From assembly GCA_007127425.1 (NCBI GenBank), contig SKZJ01000075.1:1-6676 (forward strand): 6,676 nucleotides of DNA, read 5' to 3'. The position numbers and the translations under genes were made by a program. The DNA is from Wenzhouxiangella sp. (GTDB lineage: Bacteria; Pseudomonadota; Gammaproteobacteria; Xanthomonadales; Wenzhouxiangellaceae). Within the stretch, counting starts at the first letter, position 1, and the number at the start of each line of letters is the position of its first letter. Below the pieces are notes generated by a model. That model had not been told where the DNA came from, searched no databases, and saw only the letters and a program-made list of their open reading frames with translations. Positions 1 through 4,968 of this stretch are shown here, piece by piece.

Positions 1-344
1 TCCTCGATCTCATCGGCATTGTCGAGCCGAATGGAGAACAGCCAGCCGTCGCCGTAGGGATCGTTGTTGATGATCTCCGGGGTGTCGGCCAGCGCCTGAT
101 TGACGACGACCACTTCACCACCGGCCGGGCAGTAAATGTCGGATGCCGCCTTGACCGACTCGACCACCGCGCAGGCATCACCCTTGCCGAACGTCGCCCC
201 TTCCTCGGGCAGTTCGACGAACACGAGGTCACCCAGCTGTTCCTGGGCGTGATCGCTGATGCCGACTTTGACGACCCCGTCCTCTTCCTGGCTGACCCAC
301 TCGTGGCTATCCGCAAAGCGCAGATCTGAAGGTATCTCGCTCAT
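1..344 (-). CDS. gcvH: Glycine cleavage system H protein (5' part, cut by window edge)
   Basis: Lipoyl carrier protein of the glycine cleavage system. Its swinging lipoyl arm moves the aminomethyl group from the P protein to the T protein and is reoxidised by the L protein, in the cytoplasm. The 114 readable residues begin MSEIPSDLRFADSHEW, followed by the family core with GISDHAQEQLGDLVFVELP at about residues 28-46. The lipoylation motif ESVKAASD places the modified lysine at residue 65, and NNDPYGDGWL lies at 93-102. Family members are about 127-130 residues, so roughly the last 15 are off the left edge. The ATG at 344 is supported by AAGGGA six bases upstream. It is preceded on the same strand by the MerC-domain gene with an 87-bp gap and has its own promoter candidate. 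No gcvT or gcvP is visible here. The family call is essentially certain. Confidence 0.97.
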   Translation of the reverse strand, partial: MSEIPSDLRFADSHEWVSQEEDGVVKVGISDHAQEQLGDLVFVELPEEGATFGKGDACAVVESVKAASDIYCPAGGEVVVVNQALADTPEIINNDPYGDGWLFSIRLDNADEIE

Positions 345-369
345 GTCCAGTCCCTTGAAAGTTTGGCAG

Positions 370-398
370 ATTCTATCAGCAAAGATGCCGGCTGCCGA
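370..398 (-). promoter_or_regulatory. Candidate sigma-70 promoter of gcvH
   Basis: On the minus strand, a -35-like TCGGCA (393-398) is separated by 17 bp from a -10-like TAGAAT (370-375), which differs from consensus at one base. The predicted start is near 363, giving a leader of about 20 bases with AAGGGA at 351-356. Such a short leader leaves no room for a glycine riboswitch. Inferred from motif match only. Confidence 0.4.
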
Positions 399-413
399 GC
401 CCGATCGGTGAGA

Positions 414-428
414 GCCACCGGCGGTGGC
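414..428 (-). other. Short GC-rich hairpin between the MerC-domain gene and gcvH
   Basis: GCCACC and GGTGGC pair perfectly over a 3-base loop, starting four bases past the stop of the MerC-domain gene. No T-run follows in the minus direction, so it is not a standard intrinsic terminator. It could still weaken read-through into gcvH or protect a 3' end. Confidence 0.3.
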
Positions 429-431
429 AAA

Positions 432-857
432 TCAGCGAGGCGGCTGCAGGCAGACCCGGCGGCGCTGGCGCAGGTTAAGCCAGTGACCGGCAATCAGGAA
501 CAGCCCGCCCACAGACGTCACCAGAGCAGCGGCCAGCCCGTGCAGGATGGTTGCCTCGAACACGGCGGCGGCCACCACCAGCGTGAGACCGATCCCGCCG
601 AGAACCAGCATGCTGCCGTTGCGGTGCATGCGGTAGCCCAGCGCGAAGGCCAGCAGACTGACCGGAACGATCACCATCAACAAGAACAGGTGAAACACAT
701 CTCCAGCGAGAAACCCGACCGAGACCAGGGGTGTCACCACCACCAGGACGGGCAGAAGCAGGCACTGCGCCAGGCAGGCCGCCGAGACACAGATGGCCAT
801 ACGGTCCAGCGCGGCACCGCTTTTCGCTTGCTGGTTGGACTTGAAGACGACGGCCAT
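432..857 (-). CDS. MerC-domain small membrane protein, probably Zur-controlled
   Basis: 141-residue inner-membrane protein of the MerC-domain family (PF03203), named after the mercury transporter of mer operons but common outside them. It has four likely membrane segments at about residues 21-48, 55-75, 81-99 and 106-126, with a basic tail. Family features are LDR before helix 1, a Cys pair in helix 1 (C28 and C32, ACLAQC), H56 in HLF, an HR pair at 78-79 and HWLN at 125-128. Many family members have a histidine just before the second cysteine; here it is Q31. No merA, merT, merP or merR is nearby, so mercury resistance is unlikely. The adjacent Zur-like operator suggests a role in zinc or other metal homeostasis, which is inference. 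No clear ribosome binding site precedes ATG 857; the start is kept because the LDR lead-in is family-like. Confidence 0.85.
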   Translation of the reverse strand: MAVVFKSNQQAKSGAALDRMAICVSAACLAQCLLLPVLVVVTPLVSVGFLAGDVFHLFLLMVIVPVSLLAFALGYRMHRNGSMLVLGGIGLTLVVAAAVFEATILHGLAAALVTSVGGLFLIAGHWLNLRQRRRVCLQPPR

Positions 858-881
858 GAAACTAGAATCAACTGTTCGATC

Positions 882-904
882 GGAACGATATGATATAACA
901 TTTT
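882..904 (-). promoter_or_regulatory. Zur-box-like operator upstream of the MerC-domain gene
   Basis: A 23-bp AT-rich dyad in GC-rich DNA. The known gammaproteobacterial Zur site is the half GAAATGTTATA, one central base, then its reverse complement. Read on the minus strand, the left half here is AAAATGTTATA (10 of 11 match) and the right half CATATCGTTCC (7 of 11). It ends 24 bp before the MerC-domain start and contains -10-like sequence (TATATC, TATCAT), so a bound repressor would block the promoter. It lies 92 bp upstream of divergent mnmC, which has its own -10-like TACAAT at 962-967 and may not be affected. The match is read by eye, not scored with a matrix. Confidence 0.65.
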
Positions 905-996
905 GGCGCTCCCTTCATGACCAATCACCTCGGCCGCCGAACCGGCCGGCGAGACGGCCGCTACAATGACCCGCTGTTGCAAGGGCCTGCTGCCCC

Positions 997-2865
997 ATGA
1001 AGCTGACGCTGCCGCCGATCCATCCCGCCCGGCCCGAATGGGACGAGGGCACGCCGACGTCTCCGGAATACGGCGATCACTACTGCAGTCCCGGCCAGGG
1101 GGTGGAAGAGAGCGAGGTCGTGTTCATTACCGCCAATGCACTGGCCGATCGCTTTGCGAGGCTCGATGGCGACGGCATTTTCGTCATCGGCGAAACCGGC
1201 TTCGGCACCGGCCTGAACTGTCTGATGGCAGCACGGGCATTCAGGCAACACGCGCCACGCAGTGCCCGGCTTCACCTGGTCTCGACCGAATTGCACCCGC
1301 TGGTTCGTCGCGACCTGGCCCGGGCCCTCGAACAATGGCCCGCCCTGGGCGATCTGGCAGACCGCCTGCTGGAAGCGTACCCGCCACCCACACCGGGGTG
1401 CCACCGCCTGACACTGGACACCAACATCGAACTGACCTTGATGCTGGGCGATGCCCACACCCTGCTCAGGCATTTCCACATGCGTGTCGACGCCTGGTTT
1501 CTCGACGGCTTTGCACCGGCACGCAACGCGGCGATGTGGCATCCCGACCTCCTCGCAACCATCGCCGGCCTGTCCCGACCCGGCGCCACCATCGGCACCT
1601 TCACTGCTGCCGGACACGTGCGCCGTGCCCTGGCTGAGGCCGGCTTCGAGGTCGAGCGCCAACCAGGCTTCGGCCACAAGCGTCACCGGCTGGTGGGCCG
1701 ACGGCCGGGCACATGGCAGCCGGCCAGGATTCGCCGCGGTCACGCCGTCGTCGCCGGCGCCGGACTGGCCGGCGCCACCACCGCCCGGGCACTGGCCGAT
1801 CGTGGCTGGCGGGTCACTGTCATCGACCCGGCTTTCGGATCGTCGCAGGAACCGCCTGAACACCTGGCCGCCGTACTCTATGCGACGGCGAGCGCGCACC
1901 TCCACCCCCAGAATCGCTTCTACCAGTCCGCTTTCCTGCATGCCCGTCGCTGGCTGCAACGACTGGATTTTCCCGACCACCCGCGCCAGGGGGGCATGGA
2001 GGGCGTCGTCCAGCACCTGGGCGACGAACGCATCCGCAACAAGACCCTGGCCGCGATCGACAGCGGGGCCTGGCCCGAACCATTGCTGAAACGAATCGAC
2101 GAGCACAGCGTCTGCTTCGAGGGGGCCGGCTACCTCAAACCGGCCGCCTGGATCGACCGGTTGCTCGACCACCCGGCCATCGAACCGTTGCCCGCAACGC
2201 TTGTATCGGTCGCCGCCGGCCCGATCGTTCGGCTCGGCGACGGCGCCTCCCTGGAGGGCGATGCTGCCGTCCTGTGCACCGCCGGCAGCACACAGCACCT
2301 GCCGGGCCTGTCATGGCTCCCGCTCCGCGTCGTGCGTGGCCAGGTCACCTTCTGCCGCGCCACCGAGGCCTCCAGCCAGTGGACCCGGCCGCATTGCCAT
2401 TCCGGGTACCTGACCCCGGCCATCGACGGCGTGCATTGCGTCGGGGCCACCTTCGACCCGGCACGCGGCGAACCGCTCATCGACCCGGCCGACGACCACG
2501 CCAATCTGTCCGAACTGGCCGCCGCGCTGCCCGGGCACTGGGCCGAACTCGGCGGCGAAGAAATCGAAGTGATCGGTCGACACGCCGGGCTTCGTTGCCA
2601 GTCGGTCGACAAGCTGCCCCTGCTCGGGCCGCTACCGGACCCGACTCACAACCCGCACCGGGTCGATGCCGGCATCTGGCTCAACATCGCGCACGGCTCC
2701 CGCGGACTCACCAACACCCCGCTGTGTGCCGACATGATCGCCGACCGGTTGAGCGGCCAGCCGGCACCGGTTGATACCGGCATCGCCGAGGCGCTGCATC
2801 CGGAACGTTTCGTGTTGCGCTGGCGGCGCAGGAATGCAAGCTGGAGGCCCGACACCGGATCGTGA
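997..2865 (+). CDS. mnmC: Bifunctional tRNA 5-methylaminomethyl-2-thiouridine biosynthesis protein MnmC
   Basis: Completes mnm5(s2)U at wobble position 34 of certain tRNAs. The C-terminal FAD oxidase removes the carboxymethyl group from cmnm5U and the N-terminal SAM methyltransferase methylates the resulting nm5U. 622 residues, slightly shorter than E. coli MnmC (about 668) with both domains complete. The methyltransferase spans about 1-240: EYGDHYCSPGQGVEESEVVF near 24-43, the SAM-binding loop IGETGFGTGLN at 64-74, and DGFAPARNAAMW at 170-181. The oxidase begins with a dinucleotide-binding fold: GAGLAGA at 254-260, acidic D277 ending the second strand, and the C-terminal HGSRGLTNTPL at 566-576. 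ATG 997 is preceded by AAGGG at 981-985 with rather long spacing. It is divergent from the MerC-domain gene and ends against the DUF4442 gene. Function is confident by family. Confidence 0.96.
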   Translation: MKLTLPPIHPARPEWDEGTPTSPEYGDHYCSPGQGVEESEVVFITANALADRFARLDGDGIFVIGETGFGTGLNCLMAARAFRQHAPRSARLHLVSTELHPLVRRDLARALEQWPALGDLADRLLEAYPPPTPGCHRLTLDTNIELTLMLGDAHTLLRHFHMRVDAWFLDGFAPARNAAMWHPDLLATIAGLSRPGATIGTFTAAGHVRRALAEAGFEVERQPGFGHKRHRLVGRRPGTWQPARIRRGHAVVAGAGLAGATTARALADRGWRVTVIDPAFGSSQEPPEHLAAVLYATASAHLHPQNRFYQSAFLHARRWLQRLDFPDHPRQGGMEGVVQHLGDERIRNKTLAAIDSGAWPEPLLKRIDEHSVCFEGAGYLKPAAWIDRLLDHPAIEPLPATLVSVAAGPIVRLGDGASLEGDAAVLCTAGSTQHLPGLSWLPLRVVRGQVTFCRATEASSQWTRPHCHSGYLTPAIDGVHCVGATFDPARGEPLIDPADDHANLSELAAALPGHWAELGGEEIEVIGRHAGLRCQSVDKLPLLGPLPDPTHNPHRVDAGIWLNIAHGSRGLTNTPLCADMIADRLSGQPAPVDTGIAEALHPERFVLRWRRRNASWRPDTGS

Positions 2866-3339
2866 TCAGCGCCTGGGCGGCTTCTCCGAGACGTAGAGCA
2901 TGATGGTGCCCTGCACCACGACCGTATCGTCGGCCCGGTAGGCGGTGACCCTGACCGGCAGGTCACCGGGCTGCCAGTCTTCGGGATCCGTTTCGGCCGT
3001 CACGCGAATATCCGAATCGGCCTTCGCCGTGTACTCGACCTGCATGCCGCGAGGAATCCAGCGCAGGTGTTTCGGGATGGTGGCCTCGGCCAGGCCGCCC
3101 ATGGCCATTTCCAGGGCATTGCAGATCGCGATGACGTGCACCGTCCCGATATGATTCTCGACCCTGCGGCGCTTGGCGAAACGCACCTCGCAGAAATTGG
3201 GCCGCAACTGCGTGACACTCGGGCCGATGGTGGCGAAGTACGGTGCCTTGCGTGCGAACAGGCGTGAGAACAACGCCCGGCCCAAAGGCCAACGCGTACA
3301 ACGGGCATAGAGAGCGATCAGGTAGTTGGATTCGGTCAT
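2866..3339 (-). CDS. DUF4442 hotdog-fold protein (thioesterase-like)
   Basis: 157-residue soluble protein of the DUF4442 family (PF14539), related to PaaI-type hotdog-fold thioesterases. Family signatures visible are NHIGTVHVIAICNALEMAMG at residues 62-81, corresponding to the central helix and active-site region of hotdog enzymes, and RWIPRGMQVEY at 93-103. The remainder fits the alternating strands of this fold. A thioester substrate is plausible but cannot be deduced. The ATG at 3339 gives the full family length, though no strong ribosome binding site is seen. A possible -10 (TATACT on the minus strand, 3381-3386) lies about 42 bp upstream without a convincing -35, so the gene may also be read from the lipocalin promoter 68 bp upstream. 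Its stop codon abuts that of convergent mnmC with no spacer. Confidence 0.85.
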   Translation of the reverse strand: MTESNYLIALYARCTRWPLGRALFSRLFARKAPYFATIGPSVTQLRPNFCEVRFAKRRRVENHIGTVHVIAICNALEMAMGGLAEATIPKHLRWIPRGMQVEYTAKADSDIRVTAETDPEDWQPGDLPVRVTAYRADDTVVVQGTIMLYVSEKPPRR

Positions 3340-3407
3340 GGCGTCTGCCGGGCTGCATTCAAAGCCGTTGAGTTCAGTTCAGTATAGCGATGGCAAAGAC
3401 GTGTCGA

Positions 3408-3959
3408 TCACTGAAATCCCGGTGCACCGACCTGGTCAGGGCGTTGCGGCACTTTCCTGAGCTGCGAGGCATCAAAGTCCCGGGCCTCGAGCAGGCCAAG
3501 CAGGGCCTGGTAACGCGCCTCGGGCATGTCAGCAGTACGCGACATGATCCAGGCATAGCGGCGCGAAGGGTGCCCGACCACGCTCCACTGATAGCCGTCA
3601 TCCAGACCGATGATGAAATAGTCGAATCGGATGGGCCAGTAGAACTGCACCTTCCAGCGGGCGTTGCTTTCTTCGTCCACCACCCAGGCAACGCCCTCCA
3701 GTTCCTGTTCGGGCGCATCGAAATCGCCTTTCCGGTAACGGTATATGTCGTCGATGCGACCATCTTCGCGCAAGCGGTAAATCGCGTAGCCGCCGACATT
3801 GCCGCGTTCGCCGAAGTAGGGAATATTGGCTATCACGTACCACTGGCCCATGTAGCGCTCCAGGTCGACCGACTCCACGGTTTCCAGGGCAACGCCGCCG
3901 CGCATCATGGCGCAACCGGACAGCATCAACAACATCACCAGGGATGCCAGAATTCTCAT
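3408..3959 (-). CDS. blc: Outer-membrane lipocalin lipoprotein (Blc family)
   Basis: Bacterial lipocalin, a beta-barrel lipoprotein thought to bind or carry lipids in the cell envelope (known for E. coli Blc, 177 residues). 183 residues from the chosen start. A short signal sequence MRILASLVMLLML runs into the lipobox LSGC, so Cys16 is the lipidated residue. Alanine at +2 fits Lol-dependent sorting to the outer membrane rather than retention. The lipocalin GxW motif is GQW at 38-40 (RYMGQWYVIANIPYF). Other signatures are WKVQFYWPIRFDYFIIGLD and WSVVGHPSRRYAWIMSRT, the typical C-terminal half of Blc. ATG 3959 is chosen over the in-frame ATG at 3977 because GGAAG lies seven bases upstream of it and it gives a standard signal peptide. 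No clear promoter is found upstream. Same direction as the DUF4442 gene, 68 bp before it. Confidence 0.93.
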   Translation of the reverse strand: MRILASLVMLLMLSGCAMMRGGVALETVESVDLERYMGQWYVIANIPYFGERGNVGGYAIYRLREDGRIDDIYRYRKGDFDAPEQELEGVAWVVDEESNARWKVQFYWPIRFDYFIIGLDDGYQWSVVGHPSRRYAWIMSRTADMPEARYQALLGLLEARDFDASQLRKVPQRPDQVGAPGFQ

Positions 3960-3969
3960 GATGGCACTT

Positions 3970-3983
3970 CCATTCAAGAATGG
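3970..3983. other. Short perfect dyad upstream of the lipocalin start
   Basis: CCATTC and GAATGG flank a two-base centre, 10 bp before the lipocalin start codon. The dyad touches the ribosome binding site on the minus strand. It could be a protein-binding site or may be chance. The remainder of 3984-4063 shows nothing recognisable. Confidence 0.2.
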
Positions 3984-4063
3984 ACGCGAATTTTGCGCCC
4001 TCGATGTGAATGCCGTTACTGTGGCGCCACCGGGATGCCCGTAAGGTCATGCCGAGGCAGTGA

Positions 4064-4079
4064 GTGCCGGCTGAGAGAT
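4064..4079 (-). repeat. Partial copy of the tRNA-Thr 3' end (direct repeat)
   Basis: Sixteen bases (GTGCCGGCTGAGAGAT on the plus strand) are identical to 4324-4339, the 3' part of the tRNA-Thr gene: the first C of CCA, the discriminator, the acceptor strand, the 3' side of the T-stem and two T-loop bases. Same orientation as the gene, 260 bp away. The match stops abruptly at both ends. The next eight bases of the tRNA sequence reappear at 4235-4242, beyond the hairpin array. Confidence 0.85.
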
Positions 4080-4234
4080 GGCTGCGCCCGCTTCGCGGGC
4101 TTGTCCTTCGGACTGTCGCTGTCGCTCCAGCGATTGTGCGCTTGCAGCGCACAATGGCGGCGCCTGCAAAGCAGGCTTGGCCTTCGGCCTGAAGTGCTGC
4201 GCACTTCAGCGAGCTCGCGCCTGCGGCGCTCGGT
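4080..4234. repeat. Array of eight small perfect hairpins (155 bp), non-coding
   Basis: Back-to-back inverted repeats cover almost all of the stretch. Stems and loops are: 4086-4100 (6 bp, 3-base loop); 4103-4113 (4 bp, 3); 4116-4133 (6 bp, 6); 4133-4155 (10 bp, loop TGC); 4162-4176 (6 bp, AAA); 4179-4189 (4 bp, TTC); 4189-4209 (9 bp, TGC); 4217-4229 (5 bp, TGC, with outer CGAG/CTCG arms at 4210-4232). On the minus strand, loops are GAA or GCA in six of the seven 3-base-loop units, five closed by a C-G pair. Stems differ in sequence, so this is a structural array and not a copy-number repeat. Frames across it give low-complexity Cys/Arg/Ala-rich peptides with no family resemblance. Confidence 0.85.
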
Positions 4235-4268
4235 TCGAACTCTATTGTTTATTGTCGGGAGTTCGAAT
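4234..4268. repeat. Inverted pair of tRNA-Thr T-arm fragments
   Basis: TTCGAACTC at 4234-4242 matches tRNA-Thr 4339-4347 in the same orientation. The 15 bases at 4254-4268 (GTCGGGAGTTCGAAT) are the exact reverse complement of 4338-4352, the T-arm of the tRNA gene. The two fragments pair with each other as a 9-bp stem over an AT-rich 16-base loop (4243-4258). Confidence 0.75.
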
Positions 4269-4269
4269 T

Positions 4270-4311
4270 GGGGCATCGGACAGGAACATGCCCCATCCAG
4301 CGTCGGGGCAT
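4270..4311 (-). terminator. Two mutually exclusive hairpins downstream of tRNA-Thr
   Basis: GGGGCAT occurs at 4270-4276 and 4305-4311, and its complement ATGCCCC once, between them, at 4288-4294. Either outer copy can pair with the middle one in a 7-bp stem. In the tRNA transcript this lies 11 bases past CCA, where a 3' processing or termination structure is expected. No U-tract follows, so intrinsic termination is doubtful. Confidence 0.35.
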
Positions 4312-4321
4312 CTTCTGAATA

Positions 4322-4397
4322 TGGTGCCGGCTGAGAGATTCGAACTCCCGACCCTCTGATTACAAATCAGATGCTCTACCAACTGAGCTAAGCCGGC
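4322..4397 (-). tRNA. tRNA-Thr (anticodon UGU)
   Basis: Complete cloverleaf on the minus strand, 73 bases plus an encoded CCA (4322-4324). The 7-bp acceptor stem is GCCGGCT with AGCCGGC, and the discriminator is A at 4325. The D-arm is TAGCTCAGTTGGTAGAGCA. The anticodon stem TCTGA/TCAGA closes a TTTGTAA loop with anticodon TGT at 4364-4362, which reads ACA. The T-stem GGGAG/CTCTC has one G-U pair around the loop TTCGAAT. Stem and loop lengths are all canonical and the sequence resembles E. coli tRNA-Thr(UGU). It appears monocistronic: the next gene upstream diverges, and downstream lies the hairpin block. A U34 tRNA of this split-box type is not a standard MnmC substrate, so its proximity to mnmC is probably coincidental. 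Confidence 0.98.
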
Positions 4398-4419
4398 AAT
4401 CTTTCGTTTGAAGGCCCGT

Positions 4420-4439
4420 GTGACCGCTTTTCCGGTCAC
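4420..4439 (-). other. Hairpin in the tRNA-Thr 5' leader
   Basis: GTGACCG and CGGTCAC form a perfect 7-bp stem over a 6-base loop. It lies 22 bp upstream of the mature tRNA 5' end, so it would be part of the precursor removed by RNase P. It is not followed by a T-run in either direction and is not called a terminator. Confidence 0.35.
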
Positions 4440-4450
4440 GCGGTGTCTGT

Positions 4451-4481
4451 ATTTTACTCGTTTCCAGGCCGCGGTGAGCAA
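4451..4481 (-). promoter_or_regulatory. Candidate tRNA-Thr promoter
   Basis: On the minus strand a -10-like TAAAAT (4451-4456) follows a -35-like TTGCTC (4476-4481) with 19 bp spacing, longer than ideal. The predicted start is near 4444, giving a 5' leader of nearly 50 bases that contains the 4420-4439 hairpin. Weak evidence; the -10 is the better half. Confidence 0.35.
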
Positions 4482-4490
4482 CGGGAATGA

Positions 4491-4519
4491 TTGCCTCCCG
4501 GGAAGTATTGAGGTATTCT
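4491..4519 (+). promoter_or_regulatory. Candidate promoter of the ybaN-nnrS-nsrR cluster
   Basis: TTGCCT (4491-4496) and TATTCT (4514-4519) are separated by exactly 17 bp, each matching sigma-70 consensus at four of six positions. The predicted start near 4526 gives a leader of about 26 bases carrying a strong ribosome binding site. An imperfect dyad, AAGTATT-4-TATTCTT (4503-4520), covers the -10 and is a possible NsrR operator. Confidence 0.5.
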
Positions 4520-4551
4520 TGTTGCATGTTTTGAGTTGCGGGGAGTCCCGG

Positions 4552-4968
4552 ATGGCAGTTCGGCGTACACCCAGCCAGTTCCTGTACATGACGCTGGCCT
4601 ATGGGTGCGTGGGTTTCGGCGCCGCCGGCGTGGTGGTCCCCCTGCTGCCGACCACCCCGTTCCTGCTGGTGGCGGCCTGGGCGGCGACGCGGTCCTCGCC
4701 GCGATTGCGCTGGTGGCTGTATCGGCATCCGCGCTACGGCCCCACCATTCGCGCCTGGCAGCGCCATCGCGCCATTCCCGTCGCAGCCAAGCTGACTGCC
4801 TGCCTGTTGCTGGCCTTCAGCTGGGTCACGCTGTGGGTGCTGGGCCTGGATGGCCGTATCCTGACCGGCCTGACGTTGTTCTTCCTGGCAGTGGCCACGT
4901 TCATTCTCACCCGGCCCTCGCTGCCGGCTGATCATCAACCGTCGACTCCATGCAACCTGAATCAATGA
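4552..4968 (+). CDS. ybaN: YbaN family (DUF454) inner-membrane protein
   Basis: 138-residue protein of the YbaN/DUF454 family (PF04304), function unknown. Hydrophobic segments lie at about residues 12-45, 80-99 and 102-120. The family signature is clear: GFGAAGVVVPLLPTTPFLLV at 21-40, then SSPRLRWWLYRHPRYGPTIRAW at 48-69, a polar stretch rich in Trp, Arg and His before helix 2. ATG 4552 is preferred over the upstream in-frame ATG at 4408 because GGGGAG lies six bases before it, the candidate promoter lies between the two, and the extra 48 residues have no family resemblance. It is the first gene of the cluster: its stop overlaps the start of nnrS by ATGA, implying translational coupling. The association with nitric oxide genes is suggestive of a shared role but unproven. 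Confidence 0.9.
   Translation: MAVRRTPSQFLYMTLAYGCVGFGAAGVVVPLLPTTPFLLVAAWAATRSSPRLRWWLYRHPRYGPTIRAWQRHRAIPVAAKLTACLLLAFSWVTLWVLGLDGRILTGLTLFFLAVATFILTRPSLPADHQPSTPCNLNQ

Noticed and set aside
345..431. Glycine riboswitch upstream of gcvH
   Set aside because: The gap is only 87 bp, the promoter candidate leaves a leader of about 20 bases, and no conserved aptamer core is visible.
931..960. GC-rich repeats CGGCCG around 931 and 955 as a terminator or operator
   Set aside because: Simple GC-rich self-complementarity between divergent genes, with no T-run and no match to a known site.
961..2298. 445-residue open frame on the minus strand
   Set aside because: Opposite-strand shadow of mnmC caused by high GC; low-complexity Gly/Ala/Gln composition and no family signature, while mnmC on the other strand has full motif support.
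3960..3977. Lipocalin start at the ATG at 3977
   Set aside because: No ribosome binding site; the second ATG at 3959 has GGAAG at good spacing and gives a normal lipoprotein signal.
4080..4234. CRISPR array
   Set aside because: No repeated unit and no regular spacers; the hairpin stems differ in sequence and length.
3390..4334. 314-residue open frame on the plus strand
   Set aside because: Lies antisense to the lipocalin gene and runs into the hairpin array; no recognisable domain.
4078..4359. 93-residue open frame on the plus strand ending VPAERFELPTL
   Set aside because: It reads through the hairpin array and then antisense through the tRNA-Thr gene. A PAERFELPTL tail is the typical spurious translation of an antisense tRNA 3' half.
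4420..4439. Intrinsic terminator between tRNA-Thr and the ybaN cluster
   Set aside because: Stem is good but no T-run follows on either strand; it lies within the likely tRNA leader.
4408..4551. Longer N-terminus for the YbaN-family gene from ATG 4408
   Set aside because: The added 48 residues do not resemble the family, would place the start upstream of the best promoter, and ATG 4552 has a strong ribosome binding site.
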